DNA from: Elysia chlorotica
Taxonomy: Eukaryota; Mollusca; Gastropoda; Plakobranchidae
DNA length: 64,000 nt
Assembly: GCA_003991915.1 (NCBI GenBank)
Contig: RQTK01000218.1
Span: 8,654 to 72,653, forward strand
Direction of reading: 5' to 3'
Below are positions 12,301 to 24,800 of this stretch, one piece after another. The position numbers and the translations under genes are program-made. Below the pieces are notes generated by a model. It did not search any database, was not told the DNA's origin, and saw only the letters and a program-made list of their open reading frames with translations. Each line of letters begins with the position of its first letter. Position 1 is the stretch's first letter.

Positions 12301-15300
12301 TTGTTGACAATACTGTCCACTCCGCATATCTACAAGATCAGAAAATGGCCATGGAGAAAGCTGAACGGGAGAGGGTGGCTGCCACGGGACTGACAGCTCT
12401 TCCTAATGTAAACAAGCCAGAGCCTGGGGTCCTGGGCAGAAGGCAGGACTTTACTAGCAGTGGCAGCAGCCAGCGTTTTCCTGGCACCCCCCATGCAACC
12501 TCATCATCGGCAGCATCTTCAGTCACAAAACCAAATACTAGCACTGGCAACAGTAGCAGCAGTAGTAGTAGCACTGTGACTTCTGACTCTTACAACAGCC
12601 GGATTATGGACACCATCAACAGGGTGGCCAATAACCAGGTTGACACAGACTCTGACACTCTGAGCGCTTGCAGCCCTCCTCCTCAAAACAAGCCCTCTGG
12701 TACCAGCAGCCCACTGAACAGGAGTCTGAACAGCTCAATCGGCTCCAGTCACCCACACCACATGAAGAAGGCTTGGCTCCAGAGGCACGACGAAGACAAG
12801 AAATCTGCGACACCTGTGCCCCAACCCCAGGGGGAGGAGGACTCCAACTGCAGCAGCCTGGGCCAGACGCGAGACAGCATCAGCTGTGTGGAGAATTCCT
12901 CGACCACACTAGGGGCCGACTGTGGAAAGGAGATCAGCACAGCCTCCCTGGCAAATGTTGTGGTCACCCTTCCAAATGGAAATGTTGGTGATCTCAACCA
13001 TAATGAATCTACCTCATCTGCCTCGGAAAGTGAACTACAGGTTTGTGGTGGATAGTTATCACTGAGTGTTGGTGAAAGGGGAATAAATTAACAATGTTCT
13101 CCAGCTTCTCTGGGATAAACGTCTCCAAAATCCTCCCGGGCATCTCATGAAGTAATACTTGTACCAGTATTTTACAGTGGATATGCCATATAAATCTATG
13201 AAATGTTAAATATTGAAATACTAAATTTGTTTAGCCTAATTAAATAATGAATTTTAGTCCAGTTTCTTTTTCATATACTGTATGGAAACATTTTGATAGA
13301 TTAAACAATTTAGTAATTTGTGTAAGTAGTGAGAATTAAAAATCTGTGAATGGTTTACGGACATCTCAAGTATCTATTAAGAATTTATCTAGAGCAGGCC
13401 ATCTTATCCTTTTTTAATCATTCCGATTTATCCAAAATTTGTTTACCCTTTTCTGTTTCCTTTCATATTTTGAGCCTAATGATCATCAACATAGCTGCAA
13501 CCAGTCTGTATAATACATATTTAGTACGTGTCAGATTTCCCGTTATGTCCATCCGTATCATGGTTGAAAAAATATGTATTTGACGATATCTAGCTAAAAA
13601 TTGGGTGTCCCGTCCATTGCTCATTGTGTACCGGCATTTACGTCAATAATACACGGTTAGCCCAGTCGTTTACTGGGCCCATTCACGTTTTAAATGTCTC
13701 AAAGTATCTCCTGTCCTTCGTGGCACAGAGATCCGAGCCTCTAATCAACTTGTTCACTCATCCCCTGGGTTTGTTTACTAGAATGTAGTGCTAGGAAGAG
13801 AGTTTGTTTCTAAGAATCCTGTCTTTTGGGGTGCCTGTTACGTTGTTAAACACGGTCCCCTTACAGTTTTCACCCTGCAAGATTAGAGGAACAATTTCAT
13901 ATATGCCACTTTTTCTCACAGATACACACACACACACACTACTGGCGTGCAGCACATTATTGTATTTTACTCAAAGATGTTATAGAAACATACTTTGATT
14001 TTACTATACAAAGTTGTGACTGCGTTACTCTTGGGTCTATTCTTAGTTGTGTTAAATTTTTATTTAATTTAAGCTAAAATCATTTACAAAAACATCATCA
14101 TCAAGTACCATGCCTCATAGCGTTGGTGATCATGTCCCTCCATATCTCTCTTTCTCTGGTTAGTTTCATCATCTCTGTAACCTTTGATATTTGTAGCCAC
14201 TCCTTCATCCCGTCTGCCATTTTTTCTCTTTGCCTTCCTTGGCTGCGTTTCCCATCAATCATTCCTGTCGTCACTAGATGTTCTAGTCCCTCTCTTCTCA
14301 TCACGTGGCCAAAGAATGTTGTTTGCCTTTTCCTCACCTTGTTAATTATTGATGGTTTTGCCTGAGCTTCTTCTAAAACTTCTTTGTTTGATTTCTTTTC
14401 TGTCCAAGAGATGCGGAGCATTCGTCTTAAAAACCACATTTCTATTGCTTTCAGTTTCTTTTCTATCTGCTTTGACACCATCCACGCCTCGCAACCATAC
14501 ATTAGAATAGGTTCTATGTAGCACTGAAGAACCCTTTTTCTTGTTTGGATGGAGATGCGCTTATTTGTTAAGTTGGTTTTCATGCGCTGGAAACTTGCCT
14601 TTGACTGCGCTATGCGAGATGATGTTTCACAAAAACGTAAACAAACAAAAAAATCATCTTAGCATCCACTCGTGTCGGTACTATCTGTATTGAAAAAAAA
14701 TAAGCTCAATTTTCGCTCACGTCTACAGGATTAACTACAGCACCGATGTTCTTGAAATTTGGCATAATTATAGCTCTAATTTTCGTCCAGTACACTGGCA
14801 CCTTTCGAATTCCTAACTTCTTACCGTTAATTTATAAAACAAAAGAAACCAAACTTTGTGGTCATTTATAATGCTAAAGTCGAGTGCATCTTTTGAAAAG
14901 TATGAACCCAATGGATATCTATTTGTAAGTTATGGAAAAATTCGAGGTGTGTTCAACATTAAGGAGCTTTTTCTGTCTCTGTTAAACAAAAATTATTTTA
15001 ATATTATACACTTTTCGCTTTACAAGAATGTAGTGTACACTATAATCCTAGGCTTATGCAAATCATTTTCACTTATGGTTGTCCATCCCTGAAACGTCCC
15101 ACAGTACTTATTTGGTTTCCCATTCCTATGACCTAGACCTCTAGGTCTAATATCAAACAAACCTGTCGTTCCGAAGTAGAATTGGATATAAGGGTTATTG
15201 AACCTGCATCTCGTGAAGTTGAATCTAGACTAGTTTATATCATATGGTACGATATGTTTACCTTGGGGGGCAAACTGGCTCAAGCTGCAGAGCCTGTGTT

Positions 15301-15799
15301 TATCAGTTGGTACTTATTTTGACTGGGTAAATTTATTTGTAGGATTTTTTCCCCAAATGGTTAGTTCAGTCAATGACAATAGTGTACAATTATTTTCAGC
15401 ATTTTAGAAAGCTTAAGTTCCTCTCGTATCAATGCAAAATGCAAGAGGCTCTTTAGTCTTGAAAATGTTTTCTTAGTTTCTAAGTCCACGCGGCGCCTAG
15501 ATGTTGCTGATGCAGTGTTTCTGGCACTGTGAGAAGTGTGTGTTTAAGTCAATATTGATAACTGAACCTGATAAGCTTGACCGTCGACTAGGTCTGCAGT
15601 GACTGATCCTGCTAAAAATATGTATTTGCTTTCTCAAAAGTTTGCATCTATGCATCAAATATGAATTCATGCAAAATATTTTGGAACGTTCCTGTACTTC
15701 AATGTTATTTTATTTTGAACACTCATATTGCAAAACAATCAAAATTACAATTTTTAAAATTAGAATAATCCATAATTCTCTGTACTATTGTTTCTCTCT

Positions 15800-15862
<63 letters not shown>

Positions 15863-18800
15863 CCCCCACTCCCACCCCCCTCCCTTTCATCTTCCCCCCT
15901 CTCCCTTTCATCTTCATCCCTCTTTTCTTTTCCCTGTTAATTAGTATTAAAAAAATAAAGATTAAATAAGAGGTTTCATTATGAATAACAATACTCAAGA
16001 ACTACCTCTAACCCACCCTCCCCTGGTTCTTACATTTCTCAGGGATCATCAAAAGCATCAGGAACAAAAAAGAGGGTTAAATCCAGGAAATCTGGTGGGG
16101 GCTCAGCAAAGAAAAGTAAGCCTGACACCGGTACAGATACACCATCATCCACACCTCCTCCTGCACCAAGTACAGGTGGCAACGGGGGCACTTCTCGCAA
16201 GAAGAGCGGAAGTAGCAAGCGGGGAAAAACAGACAAAGAAACAAAAGCCAAGGTACTAGATTCCCTCAAGGCACTTACTTGAGATTTAATATAAAGATTT
16301 TTTGCTCTCATGCAAGAAATCTGTTGTTCATTTGAAGTATTATTTTGATTATATATGCGAACCTTCCAGGATATGGGCCTTGATTATCCATGTTATTTCA
16401 ATAAATGTTACTGATGTTGATGCTAATATTGTTGACATAATTATGATTTTTTTTCTTCCAATTATTCAGACGGCTTGTGGTTTGAAAAAAACAACAAAAA
16501 AACTGTGGGTTGTGATTTAAATTTTAGGAGAATCGAAAATAAAATTCAATAGAAATCAAACCCAGTCTTTTAAAAGTTTCATCGGGCAGTGTTATTTCCA
16601 ACATCTTTCAAACAACCAGTAGCATATACATGTATATTTATTCTTTTTCTAAGGATGATTTGGAGGAAACTTCATCCAAGTTGTCGTCTCGAGATGACAG
16701 TCCTATGTCGTCCAGAGTTCAGTCTGACAAGAGCAATAGTTCCTCCACTAAGGGGTCTCTCTTAGGAGCAGCCGCAGTTCCACCCGTGCCGTCACCGCGC
16801 AGTGATGACCATTCTGTTCCATCTCCGACACTGTCTGAAAGCAACCTGGCCACCATGTCTCCGGCCTCTTCCTCCTCCAGCTGTGGCAGCACTAACACCC
16901 CCACCATGGCCAAGGGGGGCGCCTCGAGTAAGGATGGCAAGGACAAGGACAAGAAGAAAACCAGGAGTAAGGAAATGGCAGGTCCCACCAAGGATGGCAA
17001 GAAAAGTGAGCAACTGCATTATACATTATTCTTTGATCGTAAAAAGCAAAGCTGTCTCTTAGTAGGTCTCAAGAAAGATCATGTGAGGTGACAGGACCCC
17101 AGAGTGGGATCCCTGGGACTCGCACTATACTGTCAGCAATCCAGCATGTAGGGAACAAGGTGGCTCTCGTTGGATTTTACCCCTGATCTCCTGTATTGGT
17201 TTCCGATGTTTTAACCCTGCACCCCCTGGTATATTATTTTCACTGTCTGGTTGCTTCATTTAAAGTATAGACTTCGGCTGGTTTGGGTGCAAATATTCAT
17301 TTTTTCTTGTTAAAAAGACATCTTATTCCACAAAAAAACATTCAAACTCGCTAAATAGGAAGATGGAATTGTTTTTCCATGCTAAGGGTTGCCTCGATTT
17401 CCAGGGCAAAGTAAATATAGGGAAACTGTTCAGAAATTGGGAGAAGGAACGGATAAAAATGAGAGAAATAAGAAAAAGAGAAAGGCGGTAAGGAGTAGCA
17501 GCAGCAGAGAAATAGAAAGAGAGAGAGGGATAGGTGGAGATGGAGAAGGAGAAAGAGGAGAAGAAAAACGAAGATGTAGAGAAGATCTGAACCACTCGTT
17601 AGTCTGAATTGACCACAATGTTTATGCAATGTTTGACAATTGCTTGTTTTGCTGTTACAATATCAACCTAATATGAATTGAGCCGAGGAGTCCACAACTT
17701 GTCATGTTAATAGCTTCCATTTCACAAGTTCTTTCCTTATCTCCCAAGAAATAACTAAAATATTTCATATTTCGCAATTGGGCGAGTGGGAATTATATGT
17801 CTGTATTTACCGAATTTTTGTTTTTGTATGATAGGAATTGTGTATGGATACGAAATAATGAAGTTTAAATGATAGCTTTTATACTAAGCTTCAATTTTGT
17901 ATGAAAGTATAGGAAACAAATTTCCCTCCCACCCAAATTATAGGTAAAATGAATCTTTGTGTTAAAATACTACCTAAATATTGGACCACAGTTATTAAAT
18001 ATTGGATTTTATTCCGGTTTTCAAAGTGCATTATTTAAGTGAGGAAGTTTCAATAATTGTGGACAAAATCAACATGATTTTCAGACACCACTTCGCAAAA
18101 ATGTCAAACTTGTTAACAGTGATGAGGGGAGTAATGCACTTTCTTTGTTTGTGTTGGTCAATTATAAATGGTTTTAATTTTTCCACCTTCCAGGCTCTTC
18201 TTTCAACAAACCCTTAGTGAAAATGACAGTGTCCACACTGAAGCGAACCATGGCCCCATTTATCCAGGATGGTCCTTGCAGTGAGATCACACCCAAACTC
18301 ACAAAGTGTAGGGAGTGCAAAATGACCCCAGTGCAGCGCAGTAAGAAGCAGCCAAACATCTTCTGCAGGTTTTATGCATTCAGAAGGTAAAAATGTGTTG
18401 TATTTCCTCTTTAATTATTCCTGTTTTTAAACTGTGAGCTGTATGTTACTTATTCTCGGCTGAAAATAAGATGAATTTTAATCCATTTTTTATTGTTTAG
18501 ACTTAAATCTTTATGTTTAAAGTGAATTTACCTACGAGAACTATAATTGTTATTTTTTTAAAATCTACTTGTGGAAAATTCCAAGCCTGTGACATCAGTA
18601 GCTAAAAGTCGATAGTCTTCATATTAGACAGAATGTAGACCTTTTTCCCCCCACATGCAGCTATTGAAATATGTAAGATTAGGATTTCTGGTTTTTAAGC
18701 AGCAAGTTCCTTTAGTATTGCTTCAGTGAAATAATTGTTCTTATCCCAAAGGTTAAAGTACACTCCACGTGGTGTTGTGACAATAGATGGATTCTCAGAA

Positions 18801-21800
18801 CTACCAGATGCAGATCCGGACGACATTGAACCTTGGTTACCGAGGTTTCCAGGTTAGTAAAATAAATATATCGTTTGACACTTAGTTAAACAACACCACA
18901 TTAGAGGATTCTTTTATATAAATTATTTGTACCCTTTATCGGATGCTGAATGTTTTGTATACACTGTTTTTTTTTTAGTTGTAAAGATTGTGTAAAAATT
19001 TAGTTCTTAGTCAATTGTTTTAATTCTGATAATTATATGACATAATTACATTGTTTTCTTTTGCCATGGAATAAGCAACAAATGAAATGACTGGTGTATG
19101 TGCGATCATCTTAAATAATTTATATCATGTCCATTTTAAGTTTTGATTTACCTTACCTCATTTACAGTAAAAAGCTTTAAATGTCATCTATCAATCTAAC
19201 ATGTTTAAAAAAAAAAAATCTTTTTATTTTTACTCCTCTCTCTCCCCCTATCAGTCATGGAGCCAGAGCTTGATGTAGAAAACTCAAAATTTATCATATC
19301 TAAAGTTGGCGATAAATTTTGTGAACTAGTAGAGCAAGAAAGGGAGGCCAAAACTTGGGCTGGGGAGGATGGTAAGTTGGCAATGAATGATTCAGGGTTG
19401 AAAAATTTTATAGTGAGTAATTGTATAATTTAATTGGCAGCCAAGATTGGCATGAATGATATTTTCTGACACAAAATCAAAGATCATGAAGAAACAAGTC
19501 TGCCAGTCATCAAGCACTGTATATTAAGGTTGTTTTTTTTTAACAAGTCTTACAGTTCAAGCCATAAGTGGATATGTATCATTTGGAAATTTTGTAACGA
19601 AATTGGTAACTTGAAATAATATAAATAATATTAAAATTAGGTACCACATATTGATTTTTCGAAGTCAGCACATTTGAATTAAACCAATTGCACTGTAAAG
19701 ATTTCATGAAAACATGAAATTTCCGACAAATTTCATCAAAATCGGTTTGTACAGCCTTTTCAATTTTGTATGTAAGGGTATAACAGAAATTAGCTCATCT
19801 GTATATTTTTGAAGACACCTAAAAGTCAATTGTTAAATCTTTTAAAACCAAAAAGAACAGATTTACATTGCCCAGTAGAATGACTAAACACTCAAAATAT
19901 TTCATGGGGATGGAAAATTAGATATATTTTTATTGATCATAAAAAATGGCCCAAAACACTAGCAGCACATCAATATTTGAAGCAAATAGCACCACATGGA
20001 GAATTTTCCACTCGCAGTGGTTGGTGATTTGTGTTACCTGTTAGGACTTATGTAAATCTGACTTGTTTATCGAACACCATAGGATTCAATCAATTTGACT
20101 TGATACCATTGATCAAAACGTTAACTTTATAGTGGATAGGAACATTTTTTGCTATGGCTCAGTCTATTTGTTTATTTCTCTTTTTTAAAACTTTTTTTTC
20201 TAATTTCAACTTAAATATTTTGTTACATACTATTATTTTACAGTGAAAATAGTTTGGAAAAGAGCTGTTATGGGTGTGAGGGAGATGTGTGATGTTTGTG
20301 ACACCACACTGTTCAACATGCACTGGGTCTGCCAAAAATGTGGATTTGTGGTTTGTCTTGACTGCTACAAAGTGCGCATCAAAGAGGGAAAAAGTAAGTT
20401 GGCAGCAAATCTATTCCATAATCTTATTTAATTGTAATGTATTTACACACAACAGAATAATAATTCAGTTACCTTTTTAAACAATTGATTTAAGTTGCCT
20501 TTGGACATACAAATGTAATTGAAGTTTAGCCTGGTGGATGATTCTTAGAAATTTTTTACATATGACCTCTGCATTAATTTATATCTGCTCAGGTTCTCAT
20601 CAAACGCTGGCTTTAAATTTATTCACAAACCAGTTGGGACTAAAATTATAGCATTGGCATTAATTTTGTTGATAAACAGTATCCCAAAGATGTCGTTGCA
20701 ACATCATTGTTCATAGCTGCCAACCACTACGTATTTGACCCCTCGAGTAGGTCCGTATCTGGTTGAAAAAATATATATTTGACTGTATCCAGCTAAAAAT
20801 GATGTTTCTGTCGATCGCTCAGAACTTGCTGCCATTTTCGGCAATAACACCTGGTTAGCAGAGCCCTTTATGGGCCCATTCGTGGTTTTAACGTCTCATA
20901 AGTTTGCCCAACGCTATGTGGCACGGGGATGGGCAGAGTCTCTAATCAACTTGTAAATTTATCGTTCATGTCTCTGCTAACAAAAATATCTTTAATGCAA
21001 TATACAAGACTGCTTGTTGTAGTCTAAGTTTTCATTTATCTTTATCTTCGTGTTTCAGAGCCAATCACTGATGATAGATGGTTGAGCTGCAGCTCCAACC
21101 GGCAGGCTCACAAAGCCAGTGAAATGATGCTCACACAGATCATTCCCAGTGACGGTAAGTCTTTTATTGATGTGCTGGATGTCTCTCCCACTGTGCATGC
21201 ACTTGGCTGTTTTGGGCTTCATTGAATTTATATTTGTTCCAGCAAACTATTATCAACCAGAATAAGAATGTTGGTGAGGATAAAGAGGAAATCGCCTATC
21301 TCTGTTGTCTTTGTTGCATGGGTGCAAGTTTTCCAGAATTAATCGGTTTTCCGGATTCGTTCTACCGATCGTGATCCTCTTTCGGATTGGATTGGTGTCA
21401 GTATAATGTGACCGTCTGAGACAGGAGTCATGGTATCCCCGCCCTGTCTCGTGTGTGGCAGCACATAAAATTGTCAGACATCCGTCTTGGGGCCCGTCCA
21501 CAATATAGCCTATATAGTGCTGATGTTGGACGTTAAAACCATCTCAACTCAACTCAACTCTAGTAAAGGCTATGTAGATTTTTTTTTTGAAAAATACAAT
21601 ACCCGGATTCACCACCCCTACTCACATGCACCCATGTCTCTAAAAAATAAAGCCTTCAGTGATAAAATGTTAGCTTATAAGCTATTGCAAAATGTTTTCC
21701 CTTAGCATTTACATGCAATTTATTTTCATTTAAAAATTACAAAGTTGATAGGCCATTGGTGATTTTTTAAAGTTTGCGCCTTACCCTTACCCTTACATGA

Positions 21801-24800
21801 TGAAGAGTAACCATATGGATTAGACTTTCGTTATTGCTCTTAATCTGGATGGCAAAAAAGTAATTATGAGGGAAAACATTCGGTGCAATAAATTTTATAG
21901 TCAAATGTGATTTCTATTATATTGTTTCCTTTTCAGCCTTGTGGGAGCTGGGCAGGCTAATTCATGACATTCGTACAAAATGGTCAATTCCCTCCAACTG
22001 TCCCTGTGGGAAAAGTAATTCAGAGAACAAGATAACTGATCAAAATGGAATCAAGGCTGTGAGTCCTAACCTACCTTTTGTGTTCATTTGTATATAAAAT
22101 CTTTAAAAAATATATAACATAGATGAAAAAAAAAATGTTATTCAGGTTTGATTTTATTGTATTTCAAAAAGGCTGTACTGCTGTTTGAGATTTTTTAAGG
22201 TTTAGGAAACTTTCAGATTGAAGATTCAGCATTCAGCCTTGACTACAAAATTTTAGTTGATAATCCTAATCAGGGCATGTAAATATTCAGAGTAAGTGGG
22301 ATCTAGGAACAGCGCACATTTTGTCTTGTGCACTTGTGACTTACATTGGAAGAAGAAACTTGACCCAATGATCCAAAGTTTTCTAGACCCCTAGAGTCAT
22401 GTTATGGGCCTGAGAATTAACTTATTCTTAGCGTGCAAGGTTAATTCAAATTTAGTGTTAAAACAAAATTTGCTTTGATTTTCTTCTTCAGCATCGAGTT
22501 TAACACGTTTGAAAATGTTCTCTCTACAGCAAATCTTGAGCTCTGTGAACAGTCGAAAGGGTCCTAATGGGTTTTCTACGGAAGAGCAGGGCAGCAAGCA
22601 GTCCAAGTCTAAGAAGCAGCATCAGGAGGTAAACCCCCTGAAGAACCTGGACAGCTACAACCCGGACACGGCCTCGTCACCGCTGAGTATCCTGGCCGAG
22701 GTCGCCTCCATGGAGCCAGACTCCAACCGGGACAAGATGGACGCCGCCAAGCGCAAGCTCGACAAGGCCGGTCTGCAGGGCGACGATGGCAAGAAAAGCG
22801 GCTGCTCTACCCTCAGGGAGCTGCTCACCAAGTTTGCAGGAAAGGTAAAGCTAACATCATGGAAACAGACAAATTAACTCTAAAATGTATCTATAGTCTT
22901 TTTCTTTTGACTCAGCTGCTGCCAGTGGCACTGCATATTAAATGTACAGGTTATCTTTTAAACTTGCCAAGTTCATTGAGAAATGCGCACAAAATATTGA
23001 TGCATATTTTAACTATCGAAATGTTTACTGAGCTACACAGTGCATATTGCTTAAAATCAATTTTTTTTCTAATTCTGCAAAAAGTTCTCCCAAAAGTCTG
23101 CGTTTTGCAGAATTATTGTCACATAATTATTTTTTAACATAGTAATTTGCCCCTCAAAGAATTTCACCTAGAAATTGTTGTATGCTGCTGCTATTTTGTA
23201 AGAAGAAATTTTATCATGTTTAAAGAGATTTTTTTTTTGGTATTTCTTTTCCTTAGCCAAAGGTAGCCAATGACAAAAAGTCCAAGAAAGGCAGTGGGAT
23301 GAACTCTCTAGGGGGAATCATTCAATCTGTGGTGGAGAAGCGAGGCGTTGATGGCGGGGCCTTCAAGTTCCTTCACTATACACCTCGGCTTGGTGGCTGG
23401 CAGAGAGAGCTGCCCATCAAGATCCACAACCTGACGGAGACAAGTGTGCTGTACCCCGATGTGCCCCACACGTGGCTGTGCGACGGGCGACTCCTGCGGC
23501 TGCACGACGCTCACCACAAGGGAAACCTCAAGATCTTCCAGGAGCAGTGGAAAAGTGGCCAGCCCGTCCTGGTCTCATGCGCTAACAAGAAGATGGATCT
23601 TTCCCTCTGGAAGCCAGAGGTCTTCAGCAAGGAGTTTGGAAAGATTGAGAATGAAGTTGTCAACTGTCGAACTGGAGATGTTATCATTGGCCACTGCATG
23701 AGTGATTTCTGGGATGGCTTTGAAAGCCTGAAACGTAAGGAAAACTGCCTCTAGTAAAATGTTTTGTTAACAATTAATGATTTTTTATAAAGTTAACCTT
23801 TGAAACAACTAGGTAATCAAACTTTAACTCTGCTGTTCAACTGAATATTGTCAAGTTTTCAAGGAAAACAATTGAAGTTGTTTAAGTTATAAGAGACCAA
23901 GAAATTCACTCATTTAGGTTTGAGCTGTGTCAGCTGTTAAAAAAAACAATATATGTTTATTTTGCACAATGTTAACAAAAATCTAAATACATGTATGTTT
24001 ATTGAGCTAGGCAGTGTATATTGCGTAAAGCCAAACCGGCTATGAACAAAGAAAATTACACACTGCAGTGGCAGACTAGATAAAATAAAAGAAAAAAACC
24101 CTTAAGAATTTATTGCAATAGATTTTTTTTATATGCTTTTGCCACAAGTCTGTCCAATTGTTTGATAGTTAAGTTTTGTATCGAATACTGATTATAAAGT
24201 CAGCAATGAGATATAAATTGTAATGGACATTCCTCTGCAAATGATGAGAAAGCTTTTTTCAAAGGTTGTGTAAAGAAGGGAAGAATTACAAAGCTCAACT
24301 TTGATTACTTGATATTCAGGTCGTCCAATCGATGACGTGAATGAGCCAATGCTGCTCAAGCTGAAGGACTGGCCACCGGGTGATGACTTCAGCGACGTCC
24401 TGCCAACCAGATTCCGTGACTTGATGCAGGCTCTGCCTTTACCCGAGTACACCCAGAGAGACGGAAAGCTGAACCTGGCTTCACGGTTGCCGGATTTCTT
24501 AGTCCGTCCAGACTTGGGGCCTAAGATGTACAATGCCTATGGTTCGTCACAGTTTCCCAAAGAAGGCACCACCAACCTGCACCTGGACATCTCCGACGCT
24601 GTGAATGTGATGGTCTATGTGGGAGTGCCTGGAGATGGCCCAGGGGGACGCAAGGCTCAGGAAGACGGTTAGTTTTTTTATAAGGGCATACTCAGATCAC
24701 CACGATAGGGGATTTTAACTATTATAGTTTATCCCAGACCATGAAGATGGTTAGTTTCATTTATATATACAGTCCACCGTAACAGTTTATGTTAAAAGAA

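Larger units (their letters stand above)
13041..16042. other. KDM3 intron with repeats
   Basis: Intron of 3002 bases. It contains an unidentified dispersed repeat (13550-13756), an RTE-like LINE tail on the minus strand (14095-14625) and a CT run (15802-15857). The rest is AT-rich with no gene seen. Confidence 0.85.
18387..22529. other. Small introns of the KDM3 zinc region
   Basis: The introns 18387-18751, 18853-19254, 19372-20243, 20394-21058, 21155-21936 and 22059-22529 are AT-rich. Apart from the repeat at 20752-20956 and the SINE at 21385-21560 nothing was recognised. Exons interrupt this span and are listed separately. Confidence 0.85.

Noticed and set aside
13041..13055. End of a separate gene at the TAG at 13055
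   Set aside because: A good donor at 13041 in phase 0 fits an acceptor at 16042, and the whole frame to the JmjC end closes without error.
17405..17487. Possible small KDM3 exon with 'tttccag' before and 'gtaagg' after
   Set aside because: Its length (83) breaks the phase-1 join between 17005 and 18194, and the protein has no counterpart in the family. It could only be a cryptic or poison exon.
21777..21797. Telomere-like 'ccttacccttacccttac'
   Set aside because: Fewer than three units; too short to call an interstitial telomeric repeat.
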